From Neomicrococcus aestuarii (GTDB lineage Bacteria; Actinomycetota; Actinomycetes; Actinomycetales; Micrococcaceae), in NCBI RefSeq assembly GCF_014201135.1, contig NZ_JACHDR010000001.1:744001-808000 (forward strand): 64,000 bases of DNA. Direction: 5' to 3'. Both the position numbers and the translations under genes were made by a program. The notes beneath the pieces are model-generated. The model did not search any database. It was not told the origin of the DNA and worked only from the letters and a program-made list of their open reading frames with translations. Below, one piece after another: positions 42,430-51,503 of this stretch (the first letter of the stretch is position 1; every line of letters starts with the position of its first letter).

Positions 42430-44712
42430 CTAAGCGCGGCGGGTGCCCCCGGAGGTTCGGTAGACGTCGTAGACGCCATCGATGCGTCGGACAGCGTTCA
42501 GAACGTGGTCCAAGTACTTGGTGTCCGTCATTTCAAACGAGAACCGGGACAGTGCCGTGCGTTCGCGGGTGGTGTGAACCGTGGCGCCCAAGATATTAAC
42601 GTGGTTCTCGGAAAGAACGCGTGTGACGTCGGAGAGCAGACTCTTGCGGTCCAGTGCTTCCACTTGGATTTCCACGAGGAACACGGACTCCTTCGTGGGA
42701 GCCCATTCGACGTCGACGAGTCGCGCCGGATCCAGACCGGGCTGCAGGATGTTGGGGCAATCAATGCGGTGCACTGACACTCCAGAACCCTTCGTGACGA
42801 AGCCGCGGATCTCATCCGGCGGAACCGGCGTACAACAGCGAGCAAGCTTCGCCAGGACATCGCCAGCACCTCGGACAATCACGCCGGAATCGGAATGATC
42901 GATGTGCGGGCGCTTGGGAGCCTCGACCGCGTAAAGCTCGTCGTCTTCCGTCTCTTGAGGAACCTGCTGGCCCACAATGAGCTGCAGGTGCTCAATCACG
43001 TTCTGGGCGGAAACGTTGTTATCGCCCACCGCCGCATACAGCCCAGCGATGTCGTGCAAGTGCAGCTCGTGCGCAACAGCCGTCAGAGTGTCATGAGACA
43101 TGATCTTCTGCAGCGGGAGGTTGTACTTACGCAGCGCTTTAGTGAGCTGTTCCTTGCCGCGGTCAATGGACTCTTCGCGGCGTTCCTTCGTGAACCACTG
43201 ACGAATCTTTGTCCGGGCGCGGGCGCTCTTGACGAAGTTCTGCCAGTCCTGGCTAGGACCTGCGCCTTCCGCCTTAGAGGTGAAAATTTCTACCCAGTCA
43301 CCATGGTTCAGCGTGGAGCTGAGCGGGACGAGCTTGCCATTGACGCGGGCACCAATGGTTCGGTAGCCCACCTCGGTGTGTACTGCGAAGGCGAAGTCCA
43401 CCGGCGTTGAACCGGCGGGCAGACCCATGATGTCGCCCTTCGGGGTGAAGACGTACACCTCGTCAGAGCCAATCTCGTAGCGCAGCTCGTCGAGGAACTC
43501 TTCGGGATCGCGGGACTCGCGCTGCCAGTCGGCGAGAGAGCGCAGCCAGTTGATATTGGCGCTGTCGTTGGCGGTGACCGCTTCCGTCTCCGTGCGGCGC
43601 TTGTACTTCCAGTGCGCAGCCACACCGTATTCGGCACGGCGGTGCATGTCATGGGTACGGATCTGAATCTCAACAAGCTTGCCTTCCGGTCCCACCACAG
43701 TGGTGTGCAGGGACTGATAGGTGTTCAGCTTGGGCATCGCGATGTAATCCTTGAACCGGCCAATGAGCGGGTTCCATCGCGTGTGAATGGCGCCAAGCGC
43801 CGCGTAACAGTCCTTGACCGTGTCTACGAGGACACGAACACCCATGAGGTCATGGATCTCATCAAATTCTTTTCCGCGCACCACCATCTTTTGGTAGATG
43901 GAGTAATAATGCTTGGGGCGGCCGGTGATGGTCGCCCTAATCTTCTCCTGGAGCATGTCCTCGGCGATTTCTCGCCGAACCGTGGACAAGTACTTCTCTC
44001 GCTCTGGAGTGCGTTCGCCCACCAGACGGACGATCTCCTCATAGACCTTGGGATGCAGCGCGGCGAAGGAGAGATCTTCGAGCTCCCACTTGACCTGGTT
44101 CATGCCCAGACGGTGGGCAAGCGGTGCAAAGATCTCGAGAGTTTCGCGAGCCTTCTTGGCGCTAGAGGCCGGTGAGACGTAGCGCCAGGTGCGCGCGTTG
44201 TGGAGACGGTCGGCAAGCTTGATGAAGAGCACACGGATGTCCTTGGACATCGCAATGACCATCTTGCGGACGGTTTCAGCTTGAGCGGCATCGCCGAACT
44301 GGACCTTGTCCAGCTTGGTCACGCCATCTACGAGCATGGCCACTTCGGGGCCGAACTCGCGGGTCAGGTTTTCGAGGGAATAGTCCGTGTCTTCGACGGT
44401 GTCGTGCAGCAGGGCCGCGGCGAGCGTAGCCCCGCTCATGCCCATCTCGGCGAGGATGGTGGCCACCGCGACCGGGTGGGTGATGTACGGATCGCCGCTC
44501 TTGCGCGTTTGACCCGTGTGGTACTTCTCGGCGACGGTGAACGCTCGCGTAATCAGGTCCAGGTCCTCGCGAGGACTGTTCGCACGCACGGTACGCAACA
44601 GCGGTTCAAGAATCGGTGGCGTCTCATGGACCGTCCGGCCGGCAAAACGAACAAATCGTGACAGCCCGGAAGCCCTGCGAGGTGGATTCTTTGGCGCACT
44701 ATTTTCTGCCAT
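42430..44712 (-). CDS. rel: Bifunctional (p)ppGpp synthetase/hydrolase (Rel)
   Basis: Makes and degrades the alarmone (p)ppGpp. The ~760-aa protein has the HD hydrolase domain (HPVAVATILAEMG, LLHDTVEDTDYSL), the synthetase domain with RFKDYIAMPKLNTYQSLHTT (the RxKD form of bifunctional Rel enzymes), a TGS domain (about 430-490), a helical and Zn-finger-like region (ARCCTPVPPDEI) and a C-terminal ACT domain. Translation may start at ATG 44712; GTG 44715 and 44721 are in frame and AAAGGG lies just upstream. Two inverted repeats lie in its leader. Confidence 0.95.
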   Translation of the reverse strand: MAENSAPKNPPRRASGLSRFVRFAGRTVHETPPILEPLLRTVRANSPREDLDLITRAFTVAEKYHTGQTRKSGDPYITHPVAVATILAEMGMSGATLAAALLHDTVEDTDYSLENLTREFGPEVAMLVDGVTKLDKVQFGDAAQAETVRKMVIAMSKDIRVLFIKLADRLHNARTWRYVSPASSAKKARETLEIFAPLAHRLGMNQVKWELEDLSFAALHPKVYEEIVRLVGERTPEREKYLSTVRREIAEDMLQEKIRATITGRPKHYYSIYQKMVVRGKEFDEIHDLMGVRVLVDTVKDCYAALGAIHTRWNPLIGRFKDYIAMPKLNTYQSLHTTVVGPEGKLVEIQIRTHDMHRRAEYGVAAHWKYKRRTETEAVTANDSANINWLRSLADWQRESRDPEEFLDELRYEIGSDEVYVFTPKGDIMGLPAGSTPVDFAFAVHTEVGYRTIGARVNGKLVPLSSTLNHGDWVEIFTSKAEGAGPSQDWQNFVKSARARTKIRQWFTKERREESIDRGKEQLTKALRKYNLPLQKIMSHDTLTAVAHELHLHDIAGLYAAVGDNNVSAQNVIEHLQLIVGQQVPQETEDDELYAVEAPKRPHIDHSDSGVIVRGAGDVLAKLARCCTPVPPDEIRGFVTKGSGVSVHRIDCPNILQPGLDPARLVDVEWAPTKESVFLVEIQVEALDRKSLLSDVTRVLSENHVNILGATVHTTRERTALSRFSFEMTDTKYLDHVLNAVRRIDGVYDVYRTSGGTRRA

Positions 44713-44751
44713 CACCAACACACCCTTTCGCTCTCTGGTGTACCTCGCTAT

Positions 44752-44774
44752 GGGTTCACAAAATCATTGAACCC
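44752..44774. repeat. Inverted repeat in the rel leader
   Basis: GGGTTCA (44752-44758) and TGAACCC (44768-44774) with a 9-bp spacer, 40 bp upstream of the rel start. It may be a stem in the leader RNA or an operator. Confidence 0.4.
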
Positions 44775-44785
44775 TTTAAACGCGA

Positions 44786-44824
44786 ATACTGTTTCACCTA
44801 CTGCGTGAATAGGTGAAACAGTAT
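44786..44824. repeat. 15-bp inverted repeat with split parS-like half sites
   Basis: A perfect inverted repeat, ATACTGTTTCACCTA (44786-44800) and its complement (44810-44824), with a 9-bp spacer, lies 12 bp past the secF stop and ~75 bp before rel. TGTTTCAC and GTGAAACA are the two halves of the parS consensus, but here separated by 15 bp. On the secF strand no U-run follows, so it is a poor rho-independent terminator. Confidence 0.6.
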
Positions 44825-44836
44825 CGCACTTTAGGT

Positions 44837-45838
44837 TCAAGAACCTTGAATCCAGGCGGTGGCCTCCGCCTTTGTTGCAGCCACTCGGGCCGCTTGTTCC
44901 TTGATGCCCTTTTCGTTACTGCGTAGCGCCGCGTAGAGCGGAGCCTGCACGAAGATGGTGGCCAAGGTTGCCACAATAATGCCCACGAACAATGCCAAGG
45001 CAAGGTCGCGCAAGGTTCCCGCGCCCAAGAGGTACGCGCCGATGAACAGAATCGACGCCACCGGAAGCACCGCCACCATGGAGGTATTGATGGAACGAAC
45101 CAGCGTCTGGTTGATCGCGAGGTTCACGCGTTCGGCAAACGTCGCATCTGTCCGCGACTCGATGTCCTCCGTGTTTTCGCGGATCTTGTCAAAGACCACC
45201 ACGGTGTCATAAAGCGCGTAGGACAGAATCGTCAAGAAGCCGATGATGGCACTTGGCGTGACTTCGAAGTCAGACAGCGAGTAGATGCCGGCGGTAATGA
45301 TGACCACTACCAGCAGGCCAACCACGGCCGCGATGGACATCTTCCAGGTGCGGAAGTACAGCGCCATCAAAATGGTCACCAGCACAATGAACGCCACCAA
45401 ACCGATCAGCGCTTGCTGCGATACATCCTGACCCCACGTTGGCCCCACGAAGGTGGAGGTCACGTTGGAGGTCGGCACACCGTACGCCTCGGCAAGACCC
45501 TTAGCCAAGGCCAAGGTCTGGTCGTCGGTCAAACGGTCAGTCTGGACACGCATGGTGTTCGGAGCAATGTTGGTCACGTGCGGCTCAACATCGGCAGCCA
45601 CCGCGTGAACGGCTTCCTCACCGGGCGCAACATCCGTGCTCTGGACCTGCGAGATGGTGAACTCAGAACCACCACGGAAATCAATACCGAGGTTGAACCC
45701 GCCCTTGATCAGTGGCACTGCAATGGACAACGCCACGAGCACTAACGTGATGATGAACCAGAGCTTGCGCTTCTGAATAAACGGGTAGGACTTTTTGCCC
45801 GAGTGGAGGTCGTTACCCCACTGTGCGAGATTAGGCAT
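44837..45838 (-). CDS. secF: Protein translocase subunit SecF
   Basis: RND-like membrane protein that uses the proton gradient with SecD to assist Sec export. The 333-aa protein begins MPNLAQWGNDLHSGKKSYPFI, has a first helix near 27-47 (LWFIITLVLVALSIAVPL), the SecDF signature NLGIDFRGGSEF, a periplasmic loop and five further helices (ILSYALYDTVVVFDKIREN). The ATG at 45838 follows GGGGG by 6 bp and overlaps the secD stop by 8 bp; the frame is open to 45910. Confidence 0.96.
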   Translation of the reverse strand: MPNLAQWGNDLHSGKKSYPFIQKRKLWFIITLVLVALSIAVPLIKGGFNLGIDFRGGSEFTISQVQSTDVAPGEEAVHAVAADVEPHVTNIAPNTMRVQTDRLTDDQTLALAKGLAEAYGVPTSNVTSTFVGPTWGQDVSQQALIGLVAFIVLVTILMALYFRTWKMSIAAVVGLLVVVIITAGIYSLSDFEVTPSAIIGFLTILSYALYDTVVVFDKIRENTEDIESRTDATFAERVNLAINQTLVRSINTSMVAVLPVASILFIGAYLLGAGTLRDLALALFVGIIVATLATIFVQAPLYAALRSNEKGIKEQAARVAATKAEATAWIQGS

Positions 45839-47597
45839 TGTCGGCCCCCTGTCCCTTGTCGTCACCGGTAGTGACGGAAGAGTTGTCTTGAAGACGACGG
45901 CGCTCTGCAATCGTCAAGCGTTCGCCGTTGCGTTCCGCTTTGCGTACGTCGCGCAACGATCGCTGCGAGCCGTTAGCTGCGTCGTCGTCCTGGCTATCTG
46001 CACTAGCGACACCCTCCGTAGCCGGGCTGCGGAACTTGCCCGCACCCTGATAGAACGGTTCGACGCCAAGCAAGCGCGGATCCATACCGGAGAGCGGGTG
46101 TCCCTCGCCAAAGAACTTGGTGCGGGCCAGCAACTGCAGCATGGGGTGCGTGAAGAGGAAGACCACAATGAGGTCGGCGATCGCGGTCAAGCCGAGCGTG
46201 AACGCGAAGCCGCGCACATTGCCCACGGCCACGATGTACAGCACCACGGCGGCCAAAAGGTTCACGGCCTTCGAAGCCAGGATGGTGCGGCGTGCACGAT
46301 CCCAACCCACTTCAACCGCGGCGGTGAGCGGTCTACCGCTTCGCAACTCATCCCTGACGCGTTCGAAGTACACGATGAACGAGTCCGCGGTCAAACCAAT
46401 GGCCACGATGATGCCGGCGACGCCAGCGAGTGAGAGGCGGTAGTTCTGGACCCAGCCAAGAATCGCGATGGCCAAGTACGTCAGCACACCCGCGATGATG
46501 AGCGAGAGGATCGTGACGAAGCCCAGCGCGCGGTACTGGAAGAGCGAGTAGATCGCGACCAGCGCCAAACCGATAATGCCGGCGATCAGACCCATCTTGA
46601 GCTGATCCTGACCAAGCGTTGCAGAGATCTGCTGCTCAGACTGGATCTCGAAGCTAATAGGAAGGGCGCCGTACTTCAGCTGCTCAGAGAGCGCTCGGGC
46701 GGACTCTTCCGTGAAGCTACCGGTGATCTGCGCGCGGCCGTCAGCGATGACTGCATTGGCCGTTGGAGCGGAAAGCACTACGCCATCAAGAAGGATTGCG
46801 AACTGGTTCTGGAAGCCGGTGGCGGAGACCAAACGCTCGGTCACCTGGCGGAACTTGTCTGCACCCTCAGAGTTGAACTCGAGGTTCACGGCCCACTGGC
46901 CCGTGCTAATACCCTGGGAGTTGTTGGCCATGCCGAAGGAGGCATCGGAAATGTCCGTGCCGGGAACTTCTACCGGTCCCACAATGTACTTGTACTGCGT
47001 ACCTGGGTCACACGTGATGGCAGGCTTGGCAGGATCATTCTCGGGGCGTTCAGCGCTCGCGAGTTCGGTGGGGCAATCGTACGCCTCAAACTTCTTGTAC
47101 AGCGCCTTGGTGATCCAGTTGGTATCAGAGGCGTTGGCCGGTTCCGCGGTGGGTGCAGGAATGTCTGCGTCTGCGGTGCGGTCAGCTGCCGCGGTGGCCG
47201 TCCATGGTGCACCCGTGATGACGGGGCGGAACTCCATGTTCGCGGAGGCTTGGATCAGCTCACGAGTCTTGGCGTCCGGAGTGCCCGGCATGGAAACAAC
47301 CACGTTGCGCCCGGACTGGGTGGTGATTTCGGCTTCCGAAACACCTGTTCCATCCACGCGCTGGCGGATGATTTCCACGGCCTGGTCCAGCTGCTCTTGG
47401 GAAATTTGGGAGTCGCCTTGAACGCGCGGCGCCAGAATCATCTGGGTGCCACCTTCAAGATCGAGTGCGAGCTTGGGAGCCCACGTGGTCTGGTTAGTGA
47501 ATACACCCGCTGCGAGCAGTCCGCCCAGCAGTACGTGGATGATCGCCAACCATATAAGTCCGGCACGCGCGTGGCGGACTGGTTGAGTCAATGCCAT
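45831..47597 (-). CDS. secD: Protein translocase subunit SecD
   Basis: Partner of SecF. The 588-aa protein has a first helix (LIWLAIIHVLLGGLLAAGVF), the LALDLEGGTQMIL motif, a large external domain (about 60-370), five C-terminal helices including FERVRDELRSGRPLTAAVEVGWDRA, and a cytoplasmic Ser/Asp/Arg-rich tail of about 65 residues. The tail holds a full copy of the recurrent DNA word (Gln-Asp-Asp-Asp-Ala-Ala). GAAAG is 10 bp before the ATG. A long hairpin separates it from yajC. Confidence 0.96.
   Translation of the reverse strand: MALTQPVRHARAGLIWLAIIHVLLGGLLAAGVFTNQTTWAPKLALDLEGGTQMILAPRVQGDSQISQEQLDQAVEIIRQRVDGTGVSEAEITTQSGRNVVVSMPGTPDAKTRELIQASANMEFRPVITGAPWTATAAADRTADADIPAPTAEPANASDTNWITKALYKKFEAYDCPTELASAERPENDPAKPAITCDPGTQYKYIVGPVEVPGTDISDASFGMANNSQGISTGQWAVNLEFNSEGADKFRQVTERLVSATGFQNQFAILLDGVVLSAPTANAVIADGRAQITGSFTEESARALSEQLKYGALPISFEIQSEQQISATLGQDQLKMGLIAGIIGLALVAIYSLFQYRALGFVTILSLIIAGVLTYLAIAILGWVQNYRLSLAGVAGIIVAIGLTADSFIVYFERVRDELRSGRPLTAAVEVGWDRARRTILASKAVNLLAAVVLYIVAVGNVRGFAFTLGLTAIADLIVVFLFTHPMLQLLARTKFFGEGHPLSGMDPRLLGVEPFYQGAGKFRSPATEGVASADSQDDDAANGSQRSLRDVRKAERNGERLTIAERRRLQDNSSVTTGDDKGQGADNA
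45976..45990 (-). repeat. Recurrent word, full match GGACGACGACGCAGC
   Basis: In the C-terminal tail of SecD, read as Asp-Asp-Asp-Ala-Ala. Confidence 0.8.
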
Positions 47598-47621
47598 CTA
47601 ACAACAACTTTCACAGTGACG

Positions 47622-47670
47622 GAATCGAGCGCACTAGTGGTTGGGTTCAACACTCTAGTGCGCTCGATTC
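47622..47670. repeat. Perfect 16-bp hairpin between yajC and secD
   Basis: GAATCGAGCGCACTAG (47622-47637) is exactly complementary to 47655-47670; the loop is 17 nt. It begins 11 bp past the yajC stop and ends ~25 bp before the secD start. There is no U-run on the minus strand, so it does not look like a simple terminator. Confidence 0.75.
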
Positions 47671-47680
47671 TCAGAGAAAT

Positions 47681-48172
47681 TTAGGCCTTGTTTTCGCCGT
47701 CGCGACGCGAATCGTCAATCACGCCATCCGTAGCCTGGGTCTCCGTCGCGGAAGGCGTGGAGTCCTCAACTCGTGGCTGCGGGGTGATCGAGGAAGCGTC
47801 ATCGGGAACCACAACGTTCTCGGTGGATTCCTCAGCAACAACCTCATCTGGGGTGACAACCTGGCCCACCGCTTGCGTGTGCACGGTAGCGAAGTTACCT
47901 GGCGAAAGCTCCAGCTCTACCTTGTTGCCGGCCTCGTCAATCGAAACGACGGTACCGAACAGACCGAAGGTGGTCATGACCGTAGCGCCGGGGGCAAGGC
48001 TGGACTTGATCTTCTCCTGTGCCTCACGAGCCTTCTTGCGGCCGCGGAACATCATGAAAATCATCAGTGCCAAAGCCGCGAACAGCACCAGCGTGAACGG
48101 ATCAAAGCCGGTTGCTTGGGTCGTGGAAGCTTGGGCTACAACGGCGAGAGGCGCCACCATCAGGGAAGTCAA
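47681..48172 (-). CDS. yajC: Preprotein translocase subunit YajC
   Basis: Small accessory subunit of the SecDF complex. The product has a single helix (DPFTLVLFAALALMIFMMF, about residues 24-42), a basic stretch (RGRKKAREAQEKIK), the YajC core (PGATVMTTFGLFGTVVSIDE) and a 60-residue acidic, Ser/Thr-rich tail. Start is uncertain: a TTG at 48172 (AGG 9 bp before) or the ATG at 48160 without a clear ribosome-binding site. It heads the yajC-secD-secF group. Confidence 0.92.
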   Translation of the reverse strand: MTSLMVAPLAVVAQASTTQATGFDPFTLVLFAALALMIFMMFRGRKKAREAQEKIKSSLAPGATVMTTFGLFGTVVSIDEAGNKVELELSPGNFATVHTQAVGQVVTPDEVVAEESTENVVVPDDASSITPQPRVEDSTPSATETQATDGVIDDSRRDGENKA

Positions 48173-48260
48173 GAATTTGTACCTATTCGTCTATCGTCGG
48201 CGAGCCGTTACGGTCAGATGCGCGTGAGTTTGGGGTCACATGCAGAGTACGGCCGTGGCC

Positions 48261-48266
48261 ATTCTA
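48261..48266 (-). promoter_or_regulatory. Possible -10 box for yajC
   Basis: TATAGAAT in the minus strand with TAGAAT at 48266-48261, ~90 bp upstream of the yajC start. No -35 match. Confidence 0.35.
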
Positions 48267-48303
48267 TAGGTCACACCTTAACGAACCCTCCACGGCTCAC
48301 GGA

Positions 48304-48318
48304 GGACGACGACGCAGC
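48304..48318 (+). repeat. Recurrent word between ruvB and yajC, full match GGACGACGACGCAGC
   Basis: Entirely noncoding, starting 5 bp past the ruvB stop. A short CCTCC/GGAGG stem lies just beside it. Confidence 0.8.
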
Positions 48319-48323
48319 TCGCC

Positions 48324-49391
48324 TTAGTCTTCCGCTTCGGCTTGGTCGTCGTCGAAGGAAATATAGGTCTGCCCGGACAGGATGGCATCCTTCGGCATGG
48401 TCAGACCGAGGTGCTCCCACGCTTGCGGGGTCGCGATGCGCCCGCGCGGGGTGCGGCCCAGTAATCCTTCACGCACCAGGAACGGTTCGGCCACGGTTTC
48501 AACCGTTTCCGTTTCCTCGCCTACCGCGATGGCAAGCGTGGACAGACCCACAGGTCCGCCACCGAACTTGGTGCACAGAGCATGCAGGACGGCCCGGTCC
48601 AGCCGATCCAGTCCCTTCGCGTCGACTTCGTACATATCCAATGCTGCGGAGGCCGCACGCGCATCAATCTGTTCAATCCCGTGCACAAGCGCCCAGTCAC
48701 GCACGCGGCGCAAGAGGCGGTTGGCGATACGGGGCGTTCCGCGGGAGCGGGAGGCCACTTCATAGAAGCCCGCGGAGTTCACTTTCAAATCCATGAGCAT
48801 GGCGGAACGGCGCAATACCAGTTCAAGCTCGGGAACCGAATAGAACTCGAGGTGTCCGGTGAAGCCAAAGCGGTCACGGAGCGGGCCAGGTAGTAGGCCA
48901 GCGCGCGTGGTGGCACCGACGAGCGTGAACGGTGGAAGGTCCAGCGGGATGGCGGTAGCGCCGGCGCCCTTACCCACCACAATGTCGACGCGGAAATCTT
49001 CCATGGCCATATAGAGCATTTCCTCAGCGGGACGGCTCATACGGTGAATTTCGTCCAGAAAGAGCACTTCGCCTTCGCTCAGGGAAGACAAGATAGCCGC
49101 TAGGTCTCCGGCGTGCTGGATGGCCGGTCCCGAAGAGATGCGCAGTGGCGCGTTCATTTCGGCGGCGATGATCATGGCCAGCGTGGTTTTGCCCAGGCCG
49201 GGAGGGCCGGAGAGCAACACGTGATCGGCGACGCGCTCACGAATCTTGGAGGCTTCCAACACCAGTGAGAGCTGTTTGCGAACGCGGGGCTGACCCACGA
49301 AGTCGTCCAGATTCTTAGGTCGAAGCGCAGCTTCAATTACTCGTTCTTCTGGTTCGGCGCCAGAGGCTGTCAACGGTACTTCGTCGCTCAT
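48324..49391 (-). CDS. ruvB: Holliday junction branch-migration helicase RuvB
   Basis: AAA+ hexameric motor of RuvAB. The 355-aa protein has Walker [14 protein letters not shown] (about residues 64-76), Walker [12 protein letters not shown], sensor 1 GATTRAGLL, and the C-terminal winged helix ([20 protein letters not shown]). Its ATG shares one base with the ruvA stop (TGATG), so RuvA and RuvB are translated together. Confidence 0.97.
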   Translation of the reverse strand: MSDEVPLTASGAEPEERVIEAALRPKNLDDFVGQPRVRKQLSLVLEASKIRERVADHVLLSGPPGLGKTTLAMIIAAEMNAPLRISSGPAIQHAGDLAAILSSLSEGEVLFLDEIHRMSRPAEEMLYMAMEDFRVDIVVGKGAGATAIPLDLPPFTLVGATTRAGLLPGPLRDRFGFTGHLEFYSVPELELVLRRSAMLMDLKVNSAGFYEVASRSRGTPRIANRLLRRVRDWALVHGIEQIDARAASAALDMYEVDAKGLDRLDRAVLHALCTKFGGGPVGLSTLAIAVGEETETVETVAEPFLVREGLLGRTPRGRIATPQAWEHLGLTMPKDAILSGQTYISFDDDQAEAED

Positions 49392-50029
49392 CAGTTGCGT
49401 CCTGTTGCGGAGTTACCCAGGGTACGCAACACTGCGCGAAGAATTTCTGGGACGGACCCGCGCTCGGCAATCTCAGGCTCCGTCTCCGGGAACTTTGCCA
49501 GCATGCGCTTGGCGTCCTTTTCCGACCAGCCCAGTCCCACGAGCGCCTCGGTAACTTGTGGCTCCCATGGGTTCTCCCCCACGACGACAGAAACGATGCC
49601 TTCGTCCTCGCCCGTCGGTGCGAGCTTGCCGGCAAGCTCCAGCACAATGCGCTGGGCTCCTTTGGGGCCAATACCGGGAACCTTCGTGAACGCGGTGACG
49701 TCCTTGGTGGTGGTGGCAATACGCACGGCTTCGGCTGAATGTACCGCGAGGATTGCCAAGCCAATGCGTGGGCCTACGCCGGAGACGCTAATGAGGACCT
49801 CAAAAACATCGCGCGATCCCCCATCCGCGAAACCGTACAGATTCATGGAGTCTTCGCGGACCACCATGTGGGTGTGCAGCGTGGCTACCTCGCCCACCGT
49901 GAGTGCGGCGAGCGTGCTCGGAACTGAATGCACTAGCATTCCGAAGCCGTTGACGTCGATCACCACATGTGACAAACCAACATGGGTAACCGTTCCCGTC
50001 AGAGTTGCAATCACGCCTTCACCTTTCAC
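49391..50029 (-). CDS. ruvA: Holliday junction DNA-binding protein RuvA
   Basis: Tetrameric junction-binding subunit. The 212-aa protein has an N-terminal OB fold ([21 protein letters not shown]-like text), two helix-hairpin-helix motifs ([33 protein letters not shown]) and a C-terminal domain III that binds RuvB. Upstream lies 124 bp (50030-50153) before ruvC; I searched it by eye for a LexA box of TCGAAC-N4-GTTCGA type and found none. Confidence 0.96.
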   Translation of the reverse strand: MKGEGVIATLTGTVTHVGLSHVVIDVNGFGMLVHSVPSTLAALTVGEVATLHTHMVVREDSMNLYGFADGGSRDVFEVLISVSGVGPRIGLAILAVHSAEAVRIATTTKDVTAFTKVPGIGPKGAQRIVLELAGKLAPTGEDEGIVSVVVGENPWEPQVTEALVGLGWSEKDAKRMLAKFPETEPEIAERGSVPEILRAVLRTLGNSATGRN

Positions 50030-50153
50030 TGTGCTGAGTTTTCACTTTTCTGCGCCTTCAACAAGCTGTGCGCACTGAAGCGACTTCAGAACAGGTAGAA
50101 CTCAACAACCTTTAGAACACATCTACGAAAACCGTACTCGATGATGAGTGCTT

Positions 50154-50741
50154 TTAGCGAGAGCGGGTTCGGCGTGCCGTCGCTTCAGCGGCCGCCCAGG
50201 CCTTTTGCGCGGGCGTGAGGGCGCTAGCGGAGTGCGAGGACGCGCTGGCTTGGGAGCCCGGCGCTGCACCGCGCCACCCGTGCGTGATCGCCAGGGCAAT
50301 GGCGTCGGCTGCGTCCGCGGGTTTCGGGACTTCGGTCAACCGCAGAATCTTGGTCACCATCTTGCCCACCGCATCCTTCGAGGCTTGGCCGCTGCCGGTG
50401 ACAGCGGCTTTCACCTCCGTGGGGGTGTGCAGGGCTACGGGAATACGACGACGCGCGGCTGCGGCAATCACAATGCCTGAGGCTTGTGCCGTACCCATGA
50501 CGGTAGAGACATTCGTTGAGGCGAACACGCGCTCGATGGCCACCACGTCTGGCTTGTACTGATCAAGCCAGGCTTCAATCCCTTGGTCAATCCTCAAAAG
50601 TCGCTCGTCGAGCGGCTGATCGGCGGTAGTGCCAATGACGGTCACGCCGACCAGTTGCGTGCGCCGATTCGTTTCCACGTCGACGCACGCTAAACCGCAG
50701 CGAGTAAGGCCGGGGTCCACCCCGACTACTCGAAGGGTCAC
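50154..50741 (-). CDS. ruvC: Crossover junction endodeoxyribonuclease RuvC
   Basis: Cuts Holliday junctions held by RuvAB. The 195-aa protein has the RNase H-like core: [12 protein letters not shown] (first Asp), [12 protein letters not shown] (Glu) and the [12 protein letters not shown] acidic cluster. The C-terminus is Ala/Ser/Arg-rich. The recurrent word core (50445-50454) is read as Arg-Arg-Arg in [11 protein letters not shown]. It follows yebC by 4 bp. Confidence 0.96.
   Translation of the reverse strand: MTLRVVGVDPGLTRCGLACVDVETNRRTQLVGVTVIGTTADQPLDERLLRIDQGIEAWLDQYKPDVVAIERVFASTNVSTVMGTAQASGIVIAAAARRRIPVALHTPTEVKAAVTGSGQASKDAVGKMVTKILRLTEVPKPADAADAIALAITHGWRGAAPGSQASASSHSASALTPAQKAWAAAEATARRTRSR
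50445..50454 (+). repeat. Recurrent word, core ACGACGACGC
   Basis: In ruvC, read on the gene strand as Arg-Arg-Arg (CGT CGT CGT). Flanks differ from the consensus. Confidence 0.5.
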
Positions 50742-50745
50742 TGGG

Positions 50746-51501
50746 TTAGTCTTCGTCCAGCTCGGCCATGACGTCAGCGGAGATGTCTACGTTGGAGTAG
50801 ACGTTCTGCACGTCATCCAAGTCTTCCAACGCGTCCGCCAGCTTGAGGAACTTGCGAGCAGAATCTGCATCGAGTTCAACCTGCATGGAGGAGACGAATT
50901 CAACTTCGTCGGTCTCGTACTCGATGCCAGCTTCTTCGAGGCTAGACACCACGGCACGCAGATCCTGTGGCTCGGAGTGAACTTCGAAGTTCTCTCCGGA
51001 GTCCTTGACCTCTTCAGCGCCGGCTTCAAGCACAGCCATGAGAAGGTCATCTTCGGTGAGCTCGTTCTTCGGCAAGTTCACGACGCCCTTGCGGGTGAAC
51101 TGATAAGAAACGGAACCTGGATCGGCGATCGATCCACCGTTACGGGTCACGGCAAGGCGCACCTCAGAGGCGGCGCGGTTCTTGTTATCCGTCAAACACT
51201 CAATAAGAAGTGCGGAGCCCTGTGGGCCACGTGCTTCGTACATGATCTCTTGGTAGTCAATAGACTCACCGGTCAGACCGGCACCACGCTTGATCGCGCG
51301 GTCAATGTTGTCATTGGGCACAGAAGTCTTTTTAGCCTTAGAAACGGCAAGTTCCAGAGCAGGGTTGCCGGACATATCTGCGCCACCGGCGCGAGCAGCA
51401 ACTTCGATGTTCTTGATGAGCTTGGCGAAAGACTTGGCGCGCTTGGCGTCGATGACAGCTTTCTTGTGCTTAGTGGTTGCCCATTTGGAATGGCCTGACA
51501 T
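50746..51501 (-). CDS. YebC/PmpR/TACO1 family protein
   Basis: Described variously as a transcriptional regulator and, for relatives, as a ribosome-associated translation factor. The 251-aa protein begins [25 protein letters not shown], the diagnostic YebC start, and has the three-domain length of the family and an acidic C-terminus. It stands between pdxT (2 bp gap) and ruvC, the usual actinobacterial place. Confidence 0.94.
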   Translation of the reverse strand: MSGHSKWATTKHKKAVIDAKRAKSFAKLIKNIEVAARAGGADMSGNPALELAVSKAKKTSVPNDNIDRAIKRGAGLTGESIDYQEIMYEARGPQGSALLIECLTDNKNRAASEVRLAVTRNGGSIADPGSVSYQFTRKGVVNLPKNELTEDDLLMAVLEAGAEEVKDSGENFEVHSEPQDLRAVVSSLEEAGIEYETDEVEFVSSMQVELDADSARKFLKLADALEDLDDVQNVYSNVDISADVMAELDED

Positions 51502-51503
51502 GC

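Noticed and set aside
50030-50153. LexA/SOS box before ruvA
   Set aside because: No TCGAAC-N4-GTTCGA-like sequence; the best candidate matched only one half.
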